Below, piece after piece: positions 1 to 9,519 of a stretch of 64,000 nt of DNA. The notes beneath the pieces are model-generated. The model had not been told where the DNA came from, did no database searches, and saw nothing but the letters and a program-made list of their open reading frames with translations. Both the position numbers and the translations under genes were made by a program. Within the stretch, counting starts at the first letter, position 1. Every line of letters begins with the position of its first letter. The stretch comes from Rhynchopus euleeides (lineage: Eukaryota; Euglenozoa; Diplonemea; Diplonemida; Diplonemidae). The stretch spans positions 1,054,001-1,118,000 of the forward strand of contig OY723250.1 in assembly GCA_963210315.1 (NCBI GenBank), read 5' to 3'.

Positions 1-1209
1 GGGTTAGCTGTGTGACACATGAGCTTGGAATGCAACGAACTGCAACGCCCTGCTTTGGCGCCACCTCACCCAGGAGCACCTGGATACTAGGAGCTGGCTC
101 TGGAACCCAAGGTCGCACTGGTAACGCCTGATACGCAGCCACATGAACTGCACAGCACGTGTATGCGGCAAAGTATGCATGTTATGTGCCCGCACGGACG
201 ACCTGGCCCCCTATCCCGGCCACTTCTCGCGATTTATTTTTAACATTTCTTTTAAATCTTACAGCAGAAATGTTAAAAACCGGGATTCTGAGTCCACATT
301 TCGAATTATGAATTTATTTTTAACATTTATTCTGCAGGGGACGGTACGCATCAAAGTGTACATAATCCGCTACTGTGCGACATGGCATATTTGGAACACT
401 TCAAGCGATGACCATTCCAAGCGCTGCGAGCCCTGCAACCGAAAAGATGTTGGCTCCACCGCCAATATATAATGGATACGTCTTTTCTCCTTGGTTGTCA
501 CAGTTCTGGGTGAACTGAAAACTGATTGCGTGTTCTTTTTCTTCTGGTGTATACTGAGGGCCTCACTAGCCGGTGTGACAAGGTGAGAAGTGAGGGGGGG
601 CCGACTTCCCCTCACTGACTGACGGGCCGTGACTGGCTGTGACTGGTAGCGAGGCCCCCAGTGAATCACATTTGCACGGCACTCGGCATGGAATCGCCGA
701 CAATGAACAGCGAATTTCACAGCCCTAATGTGTTGTGGCCAGCACTGCAGCAAGAATTCAGAAAAAAATGGAACGAAGAAGGAGCCTAAATCTTCCGCAG
801 CGGACGCCCTTCAGCAACATTGTGCCAGCCCCCTTGGACTGGATGCACCATCTCAAATGAGTGCAACCGTTGTGGGCTCACATCCCCTCCTCCCCGGAGG
901 GATGTGCACTATAATTATTACTTCCAGCGTGCCAGACAGGCAGGAACACTACTACGATTTCACAGACTGTGATTTATTCGAACTTGTTCAGGTGCCATCG
1001 GGCACCTCCTTTCTTTTGGTCAGCGTTTCCATTTTGTTGTGTGTGTTAGAGGGGCAGCTTTAGTAGTGCAAGTGAGGAAGCAATGACTGTCACAAGTGGA
1101 CAGACACCACGCCATGTTTTCCTCCCGGTATTTTGTGTGTGGCTCATTGTGCGATTAGCGAGGGATCTGTGCAGCAGGCCCCTTTCCCTAAGGAAACAAG
1201 GTGGCAGGT
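1..1209. other. left flank, no gene recognised
   Basis: Short frames occur on both strands but none shows a recognisable domain. Around 235-330 there is an AT-rich patch in which ATTTATTTTTAACATTT occurs twice. The last bases, CAGGT at 1205-1209, form the left copy of the direct repeat flanking the mobile element that starts at 1210. Confidence 0.5.
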
Positions 1210-1264
1210 TGGGGTAATCAGGCTGGGGGAAAAAACAACAAATCACAACGAATCACACCCGATC
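1210..1264 (+). repeat. left terminal inverted repeat
   Basis: This 55-bp arm matches the right arm (10528-10582, inverted) except at arm positions 20 and 41, both G versus A. The inner half is made of AAATCACAAC-type decamers. It abuts the CAGGT direct repeat at 1205-1209. Confidence 0.85.
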
Positions 1265-1301
1265 ACAACAAATCACAACGCCAAATGTTGTGATTTGTTG
1301 T
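1265..1301. repeat. left sub-terminal hairpin
   Basis: ACAACAAATCACAAC (1265-1279) pairs perfectly with 1287-1301 across a 7-base loop GCCAAAT. An inverted version of the same hairpin lies at 9898-9933. The LINE coding frame starts immediately after this hairpin, so it marks the inner left border of the LINE insertion. Confidence 0.75.
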
Positions 1302-1359
1302 CCGCAAGCCACGTGCCGCCCCCCTGGTCGACGCCACGGTATGGGGCAACATCCCGCTG

Positions 1360-2898
1360 ATGGACACGCCGGGATTCGACCAGGTCCCCGGGGGGCTGTG
1401 GGTCGCCCCATCGGGCAAGGAGGCGGAGGAGGCGGCCAGCATGTTGCTGGATGCGGCGGGCGTGCGGGCGCACCAGAAGGAGACGCACGGCTACGTACTC
1501 CTCTGCGCAGCGCCCTTCGAGGGCGGAGAACAGCTCCCCGTCTTGATGCAGGACGGGACGCAGCGCCCGCTCTACGCGATGACGCGAGGCCAGGTGACGC
1601 TCCCTCCCTGCACCAGACTATTTGCACAGCAGGCGGCGGAGGTGCCGAAGGCGACGACGGTGTTGACCTTTACGGTCGCCCATAAACACACCACGGGGGA
1701 GATGTGGGAGTGCATCAACGGCGACCCGTTGATGGCGATGCGCAAGCTGTGCCGGCGTGCGGTGGTGTCGGCCTGTGGCAAATCCGCCAAGATGGACAAC
1801 GATCACATGTGGCGGGTGACGTCCCTTCCGGGGCGTAAAGAGATGTCGGTGCGGGTGGAGACGGGCCGTGTCAAGGCCCTGCTGGCCTCCTCAGGGGTGG
1901 ACGGGTGCTTCTGGCGCACGCTGTCCTTCGACAAGGGGGGCGAGACGTTGCCGGTTGTTCGCCTCCAGCCCACCCTGTCCAGGAGGGAGGCGTTGAGCGC
2001 GATGAAGCGGGCGGGTGGTGCGGCACTGGGCCTTGCCTATGGCACGCGCGCGCTGTTCGTGCGTGCGGCGACGGCGGACCAGGTGGACACACTGCGGCAG
2101 GCGCTCGGGGACGCAGCAGCTCCGCAGGATCAGGGACCCCCGATGCAGCGGTATGTGGTGACTGGGGCTCGGGCCAACGAGCACCAGGCGGACGTGATGG
2201 GTGTGCTGACGGCAGCGGAGTGGGACGTGAAACTGTGCACGTCCTTCAGGCAGAAGGGCGGACGCACGTGCATCGTGGCGTCGGCGGCACCCCCGCAGTT
2301 TGTGCAGGTGAAGCGGCTGAGCGACCCGCCGCTGTGGATCAGGCCCGCAGGGAAGGAGGACAACCGGCCGACTCCGATGCAGCGGTACACTCCTCCTAAG
2401 GGTCAGCAGAAGGGCAAGCACGTCCGCCTGCCCGAACGCCCCGACATCGACCTGAAGGACGAGAAGGAGTTCCCCCCTCTGGGTGCGACAACCACCGCTG
2501 CGAACCCTGATGCGACGGCGCCTACGACGACGGCTGCCATCGATGACACGGTGGAGATGGAGGGTGGCGAGCAGGAGGCGGGCAAAAAGGCCAAGCGGAA
2601 GCGGACGGACGCCGCAGACGACGACGACGGCAACTCCCAGCAAGCGCCCTCCCTGGCATCAAAGCTGATGCACGTGGTGATGTCCGCGGTGTCACCCAGC
2701 CGCAGCCGTGACGCGCCCCCGCCTGAGCACACCCATTCCTACGACACCCTCAAGCAGCCGCGCTGTCAGGTGGTGGGTGGCTTCACCTGTGATGTCTGCG
2801 AGGAGAGCCGGAACAAGGGCCAGGTACGCCGGAAGTGCCTCACTGAGGGATGCCAGGTGCACGCCTGCGCGGTGTGCTCCGCTGATGTGCGGCAGTGA
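1360..2898 (+). CDS. LINE ORF1 protein (RNA-binding-like, C-terminal zinc motif)
   Basis: The frame encodes 512 residues from the first ATG. It is also open without an ATG from 1294, just inside the left hairpin, and that upstream stretch (RKPRAAPLVDATVWGN) looks like protein. The true N-terminus may therefore lie upstream or have been lost by 5' truncation. The first ~350 residues form two or three alternating alpha/beta blocks like the RRM-type modules of LINE ORF1 proteins; this is a fold impression, not a motif match. A low-complexity basic/acidic region follows (residues ~355-455). The last ~40 residues hold a Cys-rich zinc-binding pattern (CDVC...C...C.VHAC.VC). The expected role is binding element RNA and forming the retrotransposition particle. 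It ends at TGA 2896-2898, after which the same frame stays open into ORF2. Confidence 0.7.
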   Translation: MDTPGFDQVPGGLWVAPSGKEAEEAASMLLDAAGVRAHQKETHGYVLLCAAPFEGGEQLPVLMQDGTQRPLYAMTRGQVTLPPCTRLFAQQAAEVPKATTVLTFTVAHKHTTGEMWECINGDPLMAMRKLCRRAVVSACGKSAKMDNDHMWRVTSLPGRKEMSVRVETGRVKALLASSGVDGCFWRTLSFDKGGETLPVVRLQPTLSRREALSAMKRAGGAALGLAYGTRALFVRAATADQVDTLRQALGDAAAPQDQGPPMQRYVVTGARANEHQADVMGVLTAAEWDVKLCTSFRQKGGRTCIVASAAPPQFVQVKRLSDPPLWIRPAGKEDNRPTPMQRYTPPKGQQKGKHVRLPERPDIDLKDEKEFPPLGATTTAANPDATAPTTTAAIDDTVEMEGGEQEAGKKAKRKRTDAADDDDGNSQQAPSLASKLMHVVMSAVSPSRSRDAPPPEHTHSYDTLKQPRCQVVGGFTCDVCEESRNKGQVRRKCLTEGCQVHACAVCSADVRQ

Positions 2899-2979
2899 CT
2901 GCGCTCCCCGCGCTCTATTGCCGACGCTGCCCGCGTAACCTTGCTGATGGGTGGGGACATCGAAACGAACCCTGGCCCC
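2896..2979 (+). promoter_or_regulatory. in-frame TGA followed by a 2A translational recoding motif
   Basis: The ORF1 stop (CAG TGA CTG) is the only stop between ORF1 and ORF2. The next 14 codons (LRSPRSIADAARVT) are open and join directly to LLMGGDIETNPGP. DIETNPGP at 2956-2979 matches the D-V/I-E-x-N-P-G-P core of 2A peptides, which release the nascent chain between G and P and let translation continue. 2A motifs at the front of LINE polyproteins are known in trypanosome L1Tc/ingi and in some animal APE-type LINEs. What is unusual here is the leaky-context UGA-C stop just upstream in the same frame. TGA ends at least seven other genes in the window, so it is a real stop here and not a reassigned codon. 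Confidence 0.7.
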
Positions 2980-5900
2980 ACCAACAACCTGGTTGTAGCG
3001 ACACTGAATGTGACCTCACTGGACGCGCACTTCGACGTGCTTCGTGATGTGCCGGCGCACGTGGTGGGCCTGCAGGAGACTTGCAGCTCGCGGCGCCAAC
3101 AAGAGGAGGTCGACTGGGTGCTGCGTAAGGGGGATGGGCGTCCGCAGGAGTGGGCCTTTCTGTGGGGTAAAGAGCGCCCCCCCAGGAGATCGAAAAACGC
3201 GCCGTCCGGCAACATCGCGTGTGGGCAACGTGGGGGTGGGGTGGCCACCATGGTGCGCCAGCCGTGTGTGTCGCGCGCCGTTCCGAACAGCGCCATCACT
3301 GCGGGGTTTGAAGATGGCAGGGTCATGCACAGCATGGTGGCGCTCGGGTCGGGGGCCACGTTCCTCCATGTCTTCGTGGTGTACGCGCACTCGGGGTGCG
3401 ACAACAAAACAGTGGCTGCCAGGGAGGCCCTCCTGAACTCTGTGTTGTTCGAGGCGCAGGCGCAGGTGGGTGGTGCTCCAGCGGTGGTACTGGGGGACCT
3501 CAACACGGATGTTGCGCGGTCGCCGACCCTCCGCAGAGCGCTGGAGAATGAGTGGGTCGACGCAGCGGTGCTCCAGGCTACGAGGAGCGGTGGTGACCCC
3601 CCGCCGACCTACACCTCTACACGTGCCAGCTCGCGAATCGACTACGTCCTGATGAACCGAATCGCAGCGCAAAGTTTCGTGAGCTGCTCGACCTCGCTGG
3701 CTGGGGTGCCGAACCACTCGCTGGTGAGTGTCACGCTGGACTCGCTCGCCTTCGCGCAGGAGACCCTGAGGTACAAGGTGCCCCGTGCAATTCCTGCACC
3801 CCCCCGGTCACCTGACGCGGACGAGACACCCCCGGAGCCACCCGACCTTGCGCCGTTCTACGACGCGGTGAAACGGGAAGCAGTCGAGGATGCGTGGATG
3901 ATCCTTTCTGGGATGTGCGAGCGTCATCTGCTGGACGGGAGCGAGGTGGCGGCGTCAGAGGAGCGGTCATACCTCGGGAGGGGCGCAGCGCGAGAACCGC
4001 AGCGGGTACGTGTGGCGGCGCCGAGCTCCGCCACCTTGGGCACAGTCGCGACGGCGAAGGAGCTGAGGTACAGCGCGACCATCAGCCGCATGGAGCACTA
4101 CGTGCGCGCTCGCTCCTGCGTAAAAAGTGGTCCGGGCGCGGTGTCGGGGCAACTTGTCCGCTGCTGGCGCAAGTGTCGCAACGTCCTACGTGAACTACCT
4201 CAGGAGTGTGGGGTGACGAGCCACCTGCTGGGCTCCGTCCCCGACGTCGCGACTGTGAAGAAGCTGCTGCATGCTGTGCGCGGACGCCTTCACGACATCA
4301 ACCGAGAGGCGTGCAAGGCGCGGAAACAGCGTTGGCGGGGGACTGTGCGCCAGATGTTCGCCTCCGACCGCAAAAGCCTTGTGACTGTCCTGAAGGGTAG
4401 CCCGGGCCAAGCCGCCGACACGGTGAAGAAGGGGAACGGTGAACTGACGGCGAAGGTGTCGGAAATGGACGCCATCCTCATGGAAGCCTGGGCGCCCATC
4501 CACCGGATGTACACGGGCGACAGGGCGGAGCCGGAGTTTGCGCCTTTCGCACGGGAGTACGACGGGCTGTTCGAGAAGCACCCTATGCAGGTGGAAGACG
4601 TCAGCGGCTCCGACTTGCTGGAGATGCTGAAGCGGAGGAAAAAGAAGTCTGCTGCGTGTGGTGTCGACGGCTGGCGCATGGACGAGCTGCAGCGGCTGCC
4701 CCTCCCTCTCATGGACGGGTTTGCTGCCTTCTTCAACCTGGTGGAACGGACGGGGAAATGGCCGAAGGGGCTGCTCACGGCCCTGGTGTCGCTGATCCCG
4801 AAGAGCGAAGACCTCTCGCCTACGAACCTCCGGCCTATCACGGTCACCAGTGCGGTCTACCGCCTGTGGGCGTGCCGCCGTCTCATCGACATAATGAAGT
4901 GGCAGGAGACGTGGGCCCTGGACACGCAGCACGGCTTCCGCCAGGGGCATAGGTGCGAGGATGTCCTTAACGAACTGACGACTCTGATTGAGGAGACCCT
5001 CCTGGATGATTCCAAACAGCTGTACCTGCTGGCCCTGGACTTCCAGAAGTGCTTCGACCGGGTACCCCAGAAGCTCGTCTTGGAGCTGGCGGAGGCCATG
5101 GGGCTGCACCAGCGCATCCTGCGCCCCCTCAAAACGATGTACAGTGGGCTGAAGAGACGCTTCAAGCTGCCCTTAGGTGTTGGCGGGCGCTTCGAGGTGA
5201 CCAACGGGATCCTGCAGGGCTGCCCTATATCGGTCATCCTGATCAACGCCCTCCTCTCGGTCATGTTTAAGGCCGTCGACGTGCGCGTGCCATCAGTGTC
5301 TTCGCAGTCCTTCGCCGACGATGGGACGATTGTATCTCAGGAGGATGAGGCGTCGGTGCAGCAGGCTGTCGATGTCGTGGTAGGCTTCTGCAACATCACC
5401 GGCATGGCCCTCAACGTCAAGAAGACGGTGGCGATGGGGATCCCGAGGGGCTCGTCGGGTTTCAGGAGGCGACACCCATACGTGGGACAGGTGCGTGTTC
5501 AGGACAACATCCTCCCGACTGAGACAGCGTCGAAGATCCTCGGTGCAAAGGCCTGCGTCTCTGACAAGGTGCAGGTGCGCCGCAACGACGCGCGACTCGA
5601 GAGCCACAAACCCCTGCTCATGCGACTTCCGACCTCTCCGCTGAGCACACGACAACGGGCGGAAATTGTGGCGTCGAATGTCGTGTCGAGCACGGTGTCG
5701 GGCGGAGCGTTTGCCCCTCTGTCGAAGACGGCGACGCAGCGTCTTCGAAGCCGTTTAACGACAGGCATCCTCGGCGTCAAGCACCCCTCCCGCAGTGTAG
5801 GCGCGATGCTCACCATCCTGCACAAAGCCCACCGTGTAGATCCGGCGATAGCCAACTCTTACCGGATCCTGTGCAATCTCTTCGACACGTGTGTGCGCAT

Positions 5901-8900
5901 CCCACACATGGTGGACAGGATGAACCGAATCGCTGTGCTGTACGAGGATCACCCGACCCTCTCCTCTGCTGACGCCCTCGGCCCTGTGGGCATCGCGATC
6001 TCGGTCGCCCTCCCTGCTGCTGGACTAGAGTGGGGCGACGACATCCGTGACTGTGCCATCGGGGATATGTGTCTCGCCGGTGAACCACGGTCCTCCCGGA
6101 ACCATGCGCTGCGCGACAATCTGCGGCGGCAGGGCTGGAAGGCGCTGGCGAAGCACCGTCCTTCCTTCTCGGGGATCGAAAACGGTGTGGACTACGACAG
6201 GACGAACGCGCTCCGCCTGGAGACGAAGGACGGGAACCTCTCGCGGGCGCTGACGGTGGTGCTTACTGGTGGTGTCTTCTTCGCGACACGATGGGGGCGC
6301 AACGGCGCCTACGTCTCTGGCAGGCGTGCGACGACAGACGAGACGTCGGACTCCTCATCCCATGCCCCATCTCCCTCACCGGCTGCTGACGCGGCTATGG
6401 AAGGGGACGAAGAGGATGAAGAAGCTGAGGAAGAGGAGGAGTGCGAGTACGAAGAGGAGGAGGACGAGGAGCAGGGAGACGCCGATCTGCTCGGTTCTCA
6501 GGATTCCTTCGACTGGGATATCGTGTCCGATCCGGCGGCTGAAGAGGCAGACGTACGGGACCCCAAGCTGTGTGTACACTGCGATGGTGCGGACAGTGAC
6601 ACGCCCGATCACCTTTGGTGGGCATGCAGTGCGTTTGACTCCGTCAGGTCTCAACCTCAGTACGAACCCCTGCTGCAGCTGGACCGCTCAGGGTGGCCCC
6701 CGTGCCTTGCGAGATACGGCGTGGTGCCAGAGGGATTCCAGGTAGACGAGACCTTGCTGCACACGCTGATGGGGCGCATCGTGCTGAAGCGGTGGGAGCT
6801 CGAGGCGAAGATGCGGCGCGCTGGACCCCTCGTGCACCCCTGGACGGCTGCTCTCTCCTGGCCGGCAGAGGCTTTTGACTTCGACGTATCCAGTATCCCA
6901 GAGAAGCCAGCAGCGCGGCTGTGGCCGTATAGCGCTGCGTCTCTCAGGGCGATACTTGCGTGGCTCGCAGCGCTCCAATGGACGAAGCAAGGCACGGTGT
7001 CGAACATCGAGCTCGCCCTTGACTTCGAAATCTTCACAGGGAAGGCGTTACAGCCCTCGGAGCGCTCGGCACGAACCTCCAACCCCGCGATGGCCGAGCG
7101 TGGCAACCTCCTCTGGACGATGATGGGCTGCCTGAAGAGGCTATGCGACCAGCTAAGCCTTCCTACCCCGTGGCCTGCGCGACGCGAGGACCGGGTCGGC
7201 TCCCTCTGCTCGGTAGGCGCTGGAGAGGTCTGGGGCGGGATGACACCCCGGCCCGTGTTCGCAGGTGGCGCAGAGACGATCGCGGCGTTAGAGGCGAGTG
7301 CAGAACAGGCATGTGCGGCCGCAGGCGTCGATGCAGACGGCAATATCGTGAGGTGGGGAACAAACGTGTTCCCAGACTACACTGGGATCCCCCGGACCAC
7401 GCGAGCCTCACAATGGGATGGGCCACGCCCGCCCCCGCCGCGCAGCGCTATACCCGTACCAGTGCCGCGGTCGCTCGCGAGCACGTCTCTGGGCCCCCGG
7501 AAAGTGTGCAACGCGCATTCGAAACCGAAATGCGACGAGTGCGATAATGCCAAGCGGAATTACGCACTGACGATAGCTGCGTGTTGCCGCGTCCACCACC
7601 ACCACGCGGACGGCCTGAAGGTGATGTGTTGTGAGACACACCACATGACGCGATGCGGCACCTGCGCCAATGTGAAGACATGCTGCGCGGCCGGCCACCA
7701 TGGGCGCGCCCCCAGGGTCGACCAAGTTGCGAGCACGGATGACGACAGCAGCAGCTGCGAAGACGACTCTGACAGCGAGGGAGAGGAGGGCAGCTCTGGT
7801 GCCACTGAGCATGATGGAGACGACGCTGCAGATGCGGGCTCCACCAGCGAGGAAGTCCCTCCCTCGTCTGAGATGGATAGCGACACGACGGCTGCGGCTG
7901 CGGTGAAACGCACCGCCATCGTTCTGGACGCCTCCGACGAGGACTCGATGGGGCAGGATGCCGTGAAACGCACCGCCATTTGTTTAGATCACTCTGACGA
8001 GGGCCCGTCCCTCTGGGGGGCTGGGATAGTGTGTGTGCGACAGCCAGAGTGGGACATGTGTGCGTCTCTTCTTCTTCTTTGGCCGGGCGTGATTGAGCAT
8101 TTGGCTCTTTGCTGCCCCGACGATCAGCCCAGTGAGGGCGAGTTGGGTTCTTCTGCGGAGTCATCTGCGTTGACCCCACGCGAATTCCCTGGTTTTCTTT
8201 TCTCGCCTTCCCCTCGAATGAATACCCCTGCTTCCCCTACCCCGCGTAAGATGGGTGCAGAGCACGTTACGCTTGATGCGGATGAATCGTCGGGCTCCCA
8301 GCCTGATGATGCTCGTCTCGCTCCACCAGCAGATACAGCACCGCCTCCGGCGCCCTCTCCGGCTCCGGAGCTCGTGCTGCACACAGACCTGCTGGACGGG
8401 CTACAGACCCCGCAGTCGGGCTCGCCGCCCCTCCCAGAGAGCGCCACGCAACGGAGATCTCCGAGCCCTTGCGTGGGGCGCCGCCTTCCTTTCTCTCCCT
8501 CTCTCCCCTCTGAGTCCTCGGTGCCCCGCGCGCAGAAGCGGGTAGCACCCATACAGGAGACAGGCGAATCTGCCCTGGGGCAACGCTCCTTTAACAACAG
8601 AAGAGTAGAACCTCAACCCCCCGTGTCCCCTGGTTCACCGATTTCAGCGTCAAGCCTTCGGCCTGACGAGGATAGTATCATGCCCCCATCAGAACTTGCT
8701 TCCCCCCTTCCTCTCTCGCCTGCACCTTCCCTTGTTGTGGATGACTCGCCGGGCTTTCAGCCCGTCGACACTCGGCTTAGTCCCCCATCAGACACTGTGT
8801 CACCCCCACCACCCTCTCCATGTCAGGAGCCCCTAGTGCCTTTAGACACTGCAACCCCCTCTCTTCCCGACTGGCAGGCAGAAACGCCGTCTCACCAGGG

Positions 8901-9429
8901 GGGCGACACGCTCTCCCACGAGTGCACGTCGCCGAGCCCTTACGTGGGGCGTCGACTTCCTTTCTCCCCTTCCTCCCCTTCTGAGTCCTCGGTTCCCCGC
9001 GCGCAGAAACGTGTAGCGCACATGCGGGAGGCAGACGAATCTGCCCTGGAGCGATGCTCGTTTCATAACAACAGAGCAGGTTTTCCTTCCTCCCGCACGA
9101 TCATCAGCACAGCTAGATCAGGCGTGCCTTCCCCTTTCCCACGGGCCTCACAGGCCTTGCGCTTCTTGGAGCGCAAGACACGTGCTGTCCGTCCTTCTCG
9201 TTCTCGTTTCCTCCAGAAGCAGGTGTTGCGTGCGGTTCCGAAGCGCACCCGCTGCATCCCCTCTCCCACCATCTTTCGTTCGGCGGCTATTCCGCGCTCT
9301 TTTCAACGCGTCGTCGCGAAGATTGCGCCTCAGTATCAGCAGGCGCAATCTCCGGCTTCCAGTGTGTGTGTGTCCCCCCTCCTTTACAGCGCAACGAGGA
9401 GGAGAGCGAAACCGTGTGGTGTCACGTAG
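2941..9429 (+). CDS. LINE ORF2: APE endonuclease / reverse transcriptase polyprotein
   Basis: The frame is intact for 2162 codons (numbered from TTG 2941; first ATG 2947). Residues ~9-18 are the 2A motif. Residues ~18-270 are an AP-endonuclease-like domain with LNVTSL, LQET, GDLN (~185), RIDYVLMN (~233) and a PNHS end motif. The reverse transcriptase spans ~600-900: LIPK..., motif A ALDFQKCFD (~698), motif B GILQGCP (~756), motif C SFADD (~791), then NVKKT. A CxxC...H....C knuckle follows at ~1208 (CVHCDGADSDTPDHLWWAC), typical of the LINE C-terminus. A second Cys/His-rich domain lies at ~1522-1585. The remaining ~575 residues are acidic, then Ser/Pro-rich with duplicated modules, then basic. 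Endonuclease nicking and target-primed reverse transcription are the expected activities. No RNase H was seen. The intact frame suggests recent activity. Confidence 0.93.
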   Translation: MLMGGDIETNPGPTNNLVVATLNVTSLDAHFDVLRDVPAHVVGLQETCSSRRQQEEVDWVLRKGDGRPQEWAFLWGKERPPRRSKNAPSGNIACGQRGGGVATMVRQPCVSRAVPNSAITAGFEDGRVMHSMVALGSGATFLHVFVVYAHSGCDNKTVAAREALLNSVLFEAQAQVGGAPAVVLGDLNTDVARSPTLRRALENEWVDAAVLQATRSGGDPPPTYTSTRASSRIDYVLMNRIAAQSFVSCSTSLAGVPNHSLVSVTLDSLAFAQETLRYKVPRAIPAPPRSPDADETPPEPPDLAPFYDAVKREAVEDAWMILSGMCERHLLDGSEVAASEERSYLGRGAAREPQRVRVAAPSSATLGTVATAKELRYSATISRMEHYVRARSCVKSGPGAVSGQLVRCWRKCRNVLRELPQECGVTSHLLGSVPDVATVKKLLHAVRGRLHDINREACKARKQRWRGTVRQMFASDRKSLVTVLKGSPGQAADTVKKGNGELTAKVSEMDAILMEAWAPIHRMYTGDRAEPEFAPFAREYDGLFEKHPMQVEDVSGSDLLEMLKRRKKKSAACGVDGWRMDELQRLPLPLMDGFAAFFNLVERTGKWPKGLLTALVSLIPKSEDLSPTNLRPITVTSAVYRLWACRRLIDIMKWQETWALDTQHGFRQGHRCEDVLNELTTLIEETLLDDSKQLYLLALDFQKCFDRVPQKLVLELAEAMGLHQRILRPLKTMYSGLKRRFKLPLGVGGRFEVTNGILQGCPISVILINALLSVMFKAVDVRVPSVSSQSFADDGTIVSQEDEASVQQAVDVVVGFCNITGMALNVKKTVAMGIPRGSSGFRRRHPYVGQVRVQDNILPTETASKILGAKACVSDKVQVRRNDARLESHKPLLMRLPTSPLSTRQRAEIVASNVVSSTVSGGAFAPLSKTATQRLRSRLTTGILGVKHPSRSVGAMLTILHKAHRVDPAIANSYRILCNLFDTCVRIPHMVDRMNRIAVLYEDHPTLSSADALGPVGIAISVALPAAGLEWGDDIRDCAIGDMCLAGEPRSSRNHALRDNLRRQGWKALAKHRPSFSGIENGVDYDRTNALRLETKDGNLSRALTVVLTGGVFFATRWGRNGAYVSGRRATTDETSDSSSHAPSPSPAADAAMEGDEEDEEAEEEEECEYEEEEDEEQGDADLLGSQDSFDWDIVSDPAAEEADVRDPKLCVHCDGADSDTPDHLWWACSAFDSVRSQPQYEPLLQLDRSGWPPCLARYGVVPEGFQVDETLLHTLMGRIVLKRWELEAKMRRAGPLVHPWTAALSWPAEAFDFDVSSIPEKPAARLWPYSAASLRAILAWLAALQWTKQGTVSNIELALDFEIFTGKALQPSERSARTSNPAMAERGNLLWTMMGCLKRLCDQLSLPTPWPARREDRVGSLCSVGAGEVWGGMTPRPVFAGGAETIAALEASAEQACAAAGVDADGNIVRWGTNVFPDYTGIPRTTRASQWDGPRPPPPRSAIPVPVPRSLASTSLGPRKVCNAHSKPKCDECDNAKRNYALTIAACCRVHHHHADGLKVMCCETHHMTRCGTCANVKTCCAAGHHGRAPRVDQVASTDDDSSSCEDDSDSEGEEGSSGATEHDGDDAADAGSTSEEVPPSSEMDSDTTAAAAVKRTAIVLDASDEDSMGQDAVKRTAICLDHSDEGPSLWGAGIVCVRQPEWDMCASLLLLWPGVIEHLALCCPDDQPSEGELGSSAESSALTPREFPGFLFSPSPRMNTPASPTPRKMGAEHVTLDADESSGSQPDDARLAPPADTAPPPAPSPAPELVLHTDLLDGLQTPQSGSPPLPESATQRRSPSPCVGRRLPFSPSLPSESSVPRAQKRVAPIQETGESALGQRSFNNRRVEPQPPVSPGSPISASSLRPDEDSIMPPSELASPLPLSPAPSLVVDDSPGFQPVDTRLSPPSDTVSPPPPSPCQEPLVPLDTATPSLPDWQAETPSHQGGDTLSHECTSPSPYVGRRLPFSPSSPSESSVPRAQKRVAHMREADESALERCSFHNNRAGFPSSRTIISTARSGVPSPFPRASQALRFLERKTRAVRPSRSRFLQKQVLRAVPKRTRCIPSPTIFRSAAIPRSFQRVVAKIAPQYQQAQSPASSVCVSPLLYSATRRRAKPCGVT

Positions 9430-9519
9430 AGCAAGAGTAGGATAGCGGGCCCGGTTCCTCACGGTATGGTCCTTCGGGGCCAGGCTGCGATGCCAGCACG
9501 CTAACCCAAATTGCAATAC
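9430..9519 (+). other. short LINE 3' untranslated stretch
   Basis: About 90 bases separate the ORF2 stop from the decamer array. There is no poly-A run. The LINE therefore seems to end directly in the TTGTGATTTG array, which may be its simple-repeat tail or its target. Confidence 0.45.

Noticed and set aside
1..7. GGGTTAG at the window start, like a telomere unit
   Set aside because: Only one unit; no array.
2956..2979. 2A motif as evidence of an integrated virus
   Set aside because: The surrounding protein is a LINE endonuclease/reverse transcriptase with no capsid, helicase or viral polymerase, and 2A motifs are known in LINEs.
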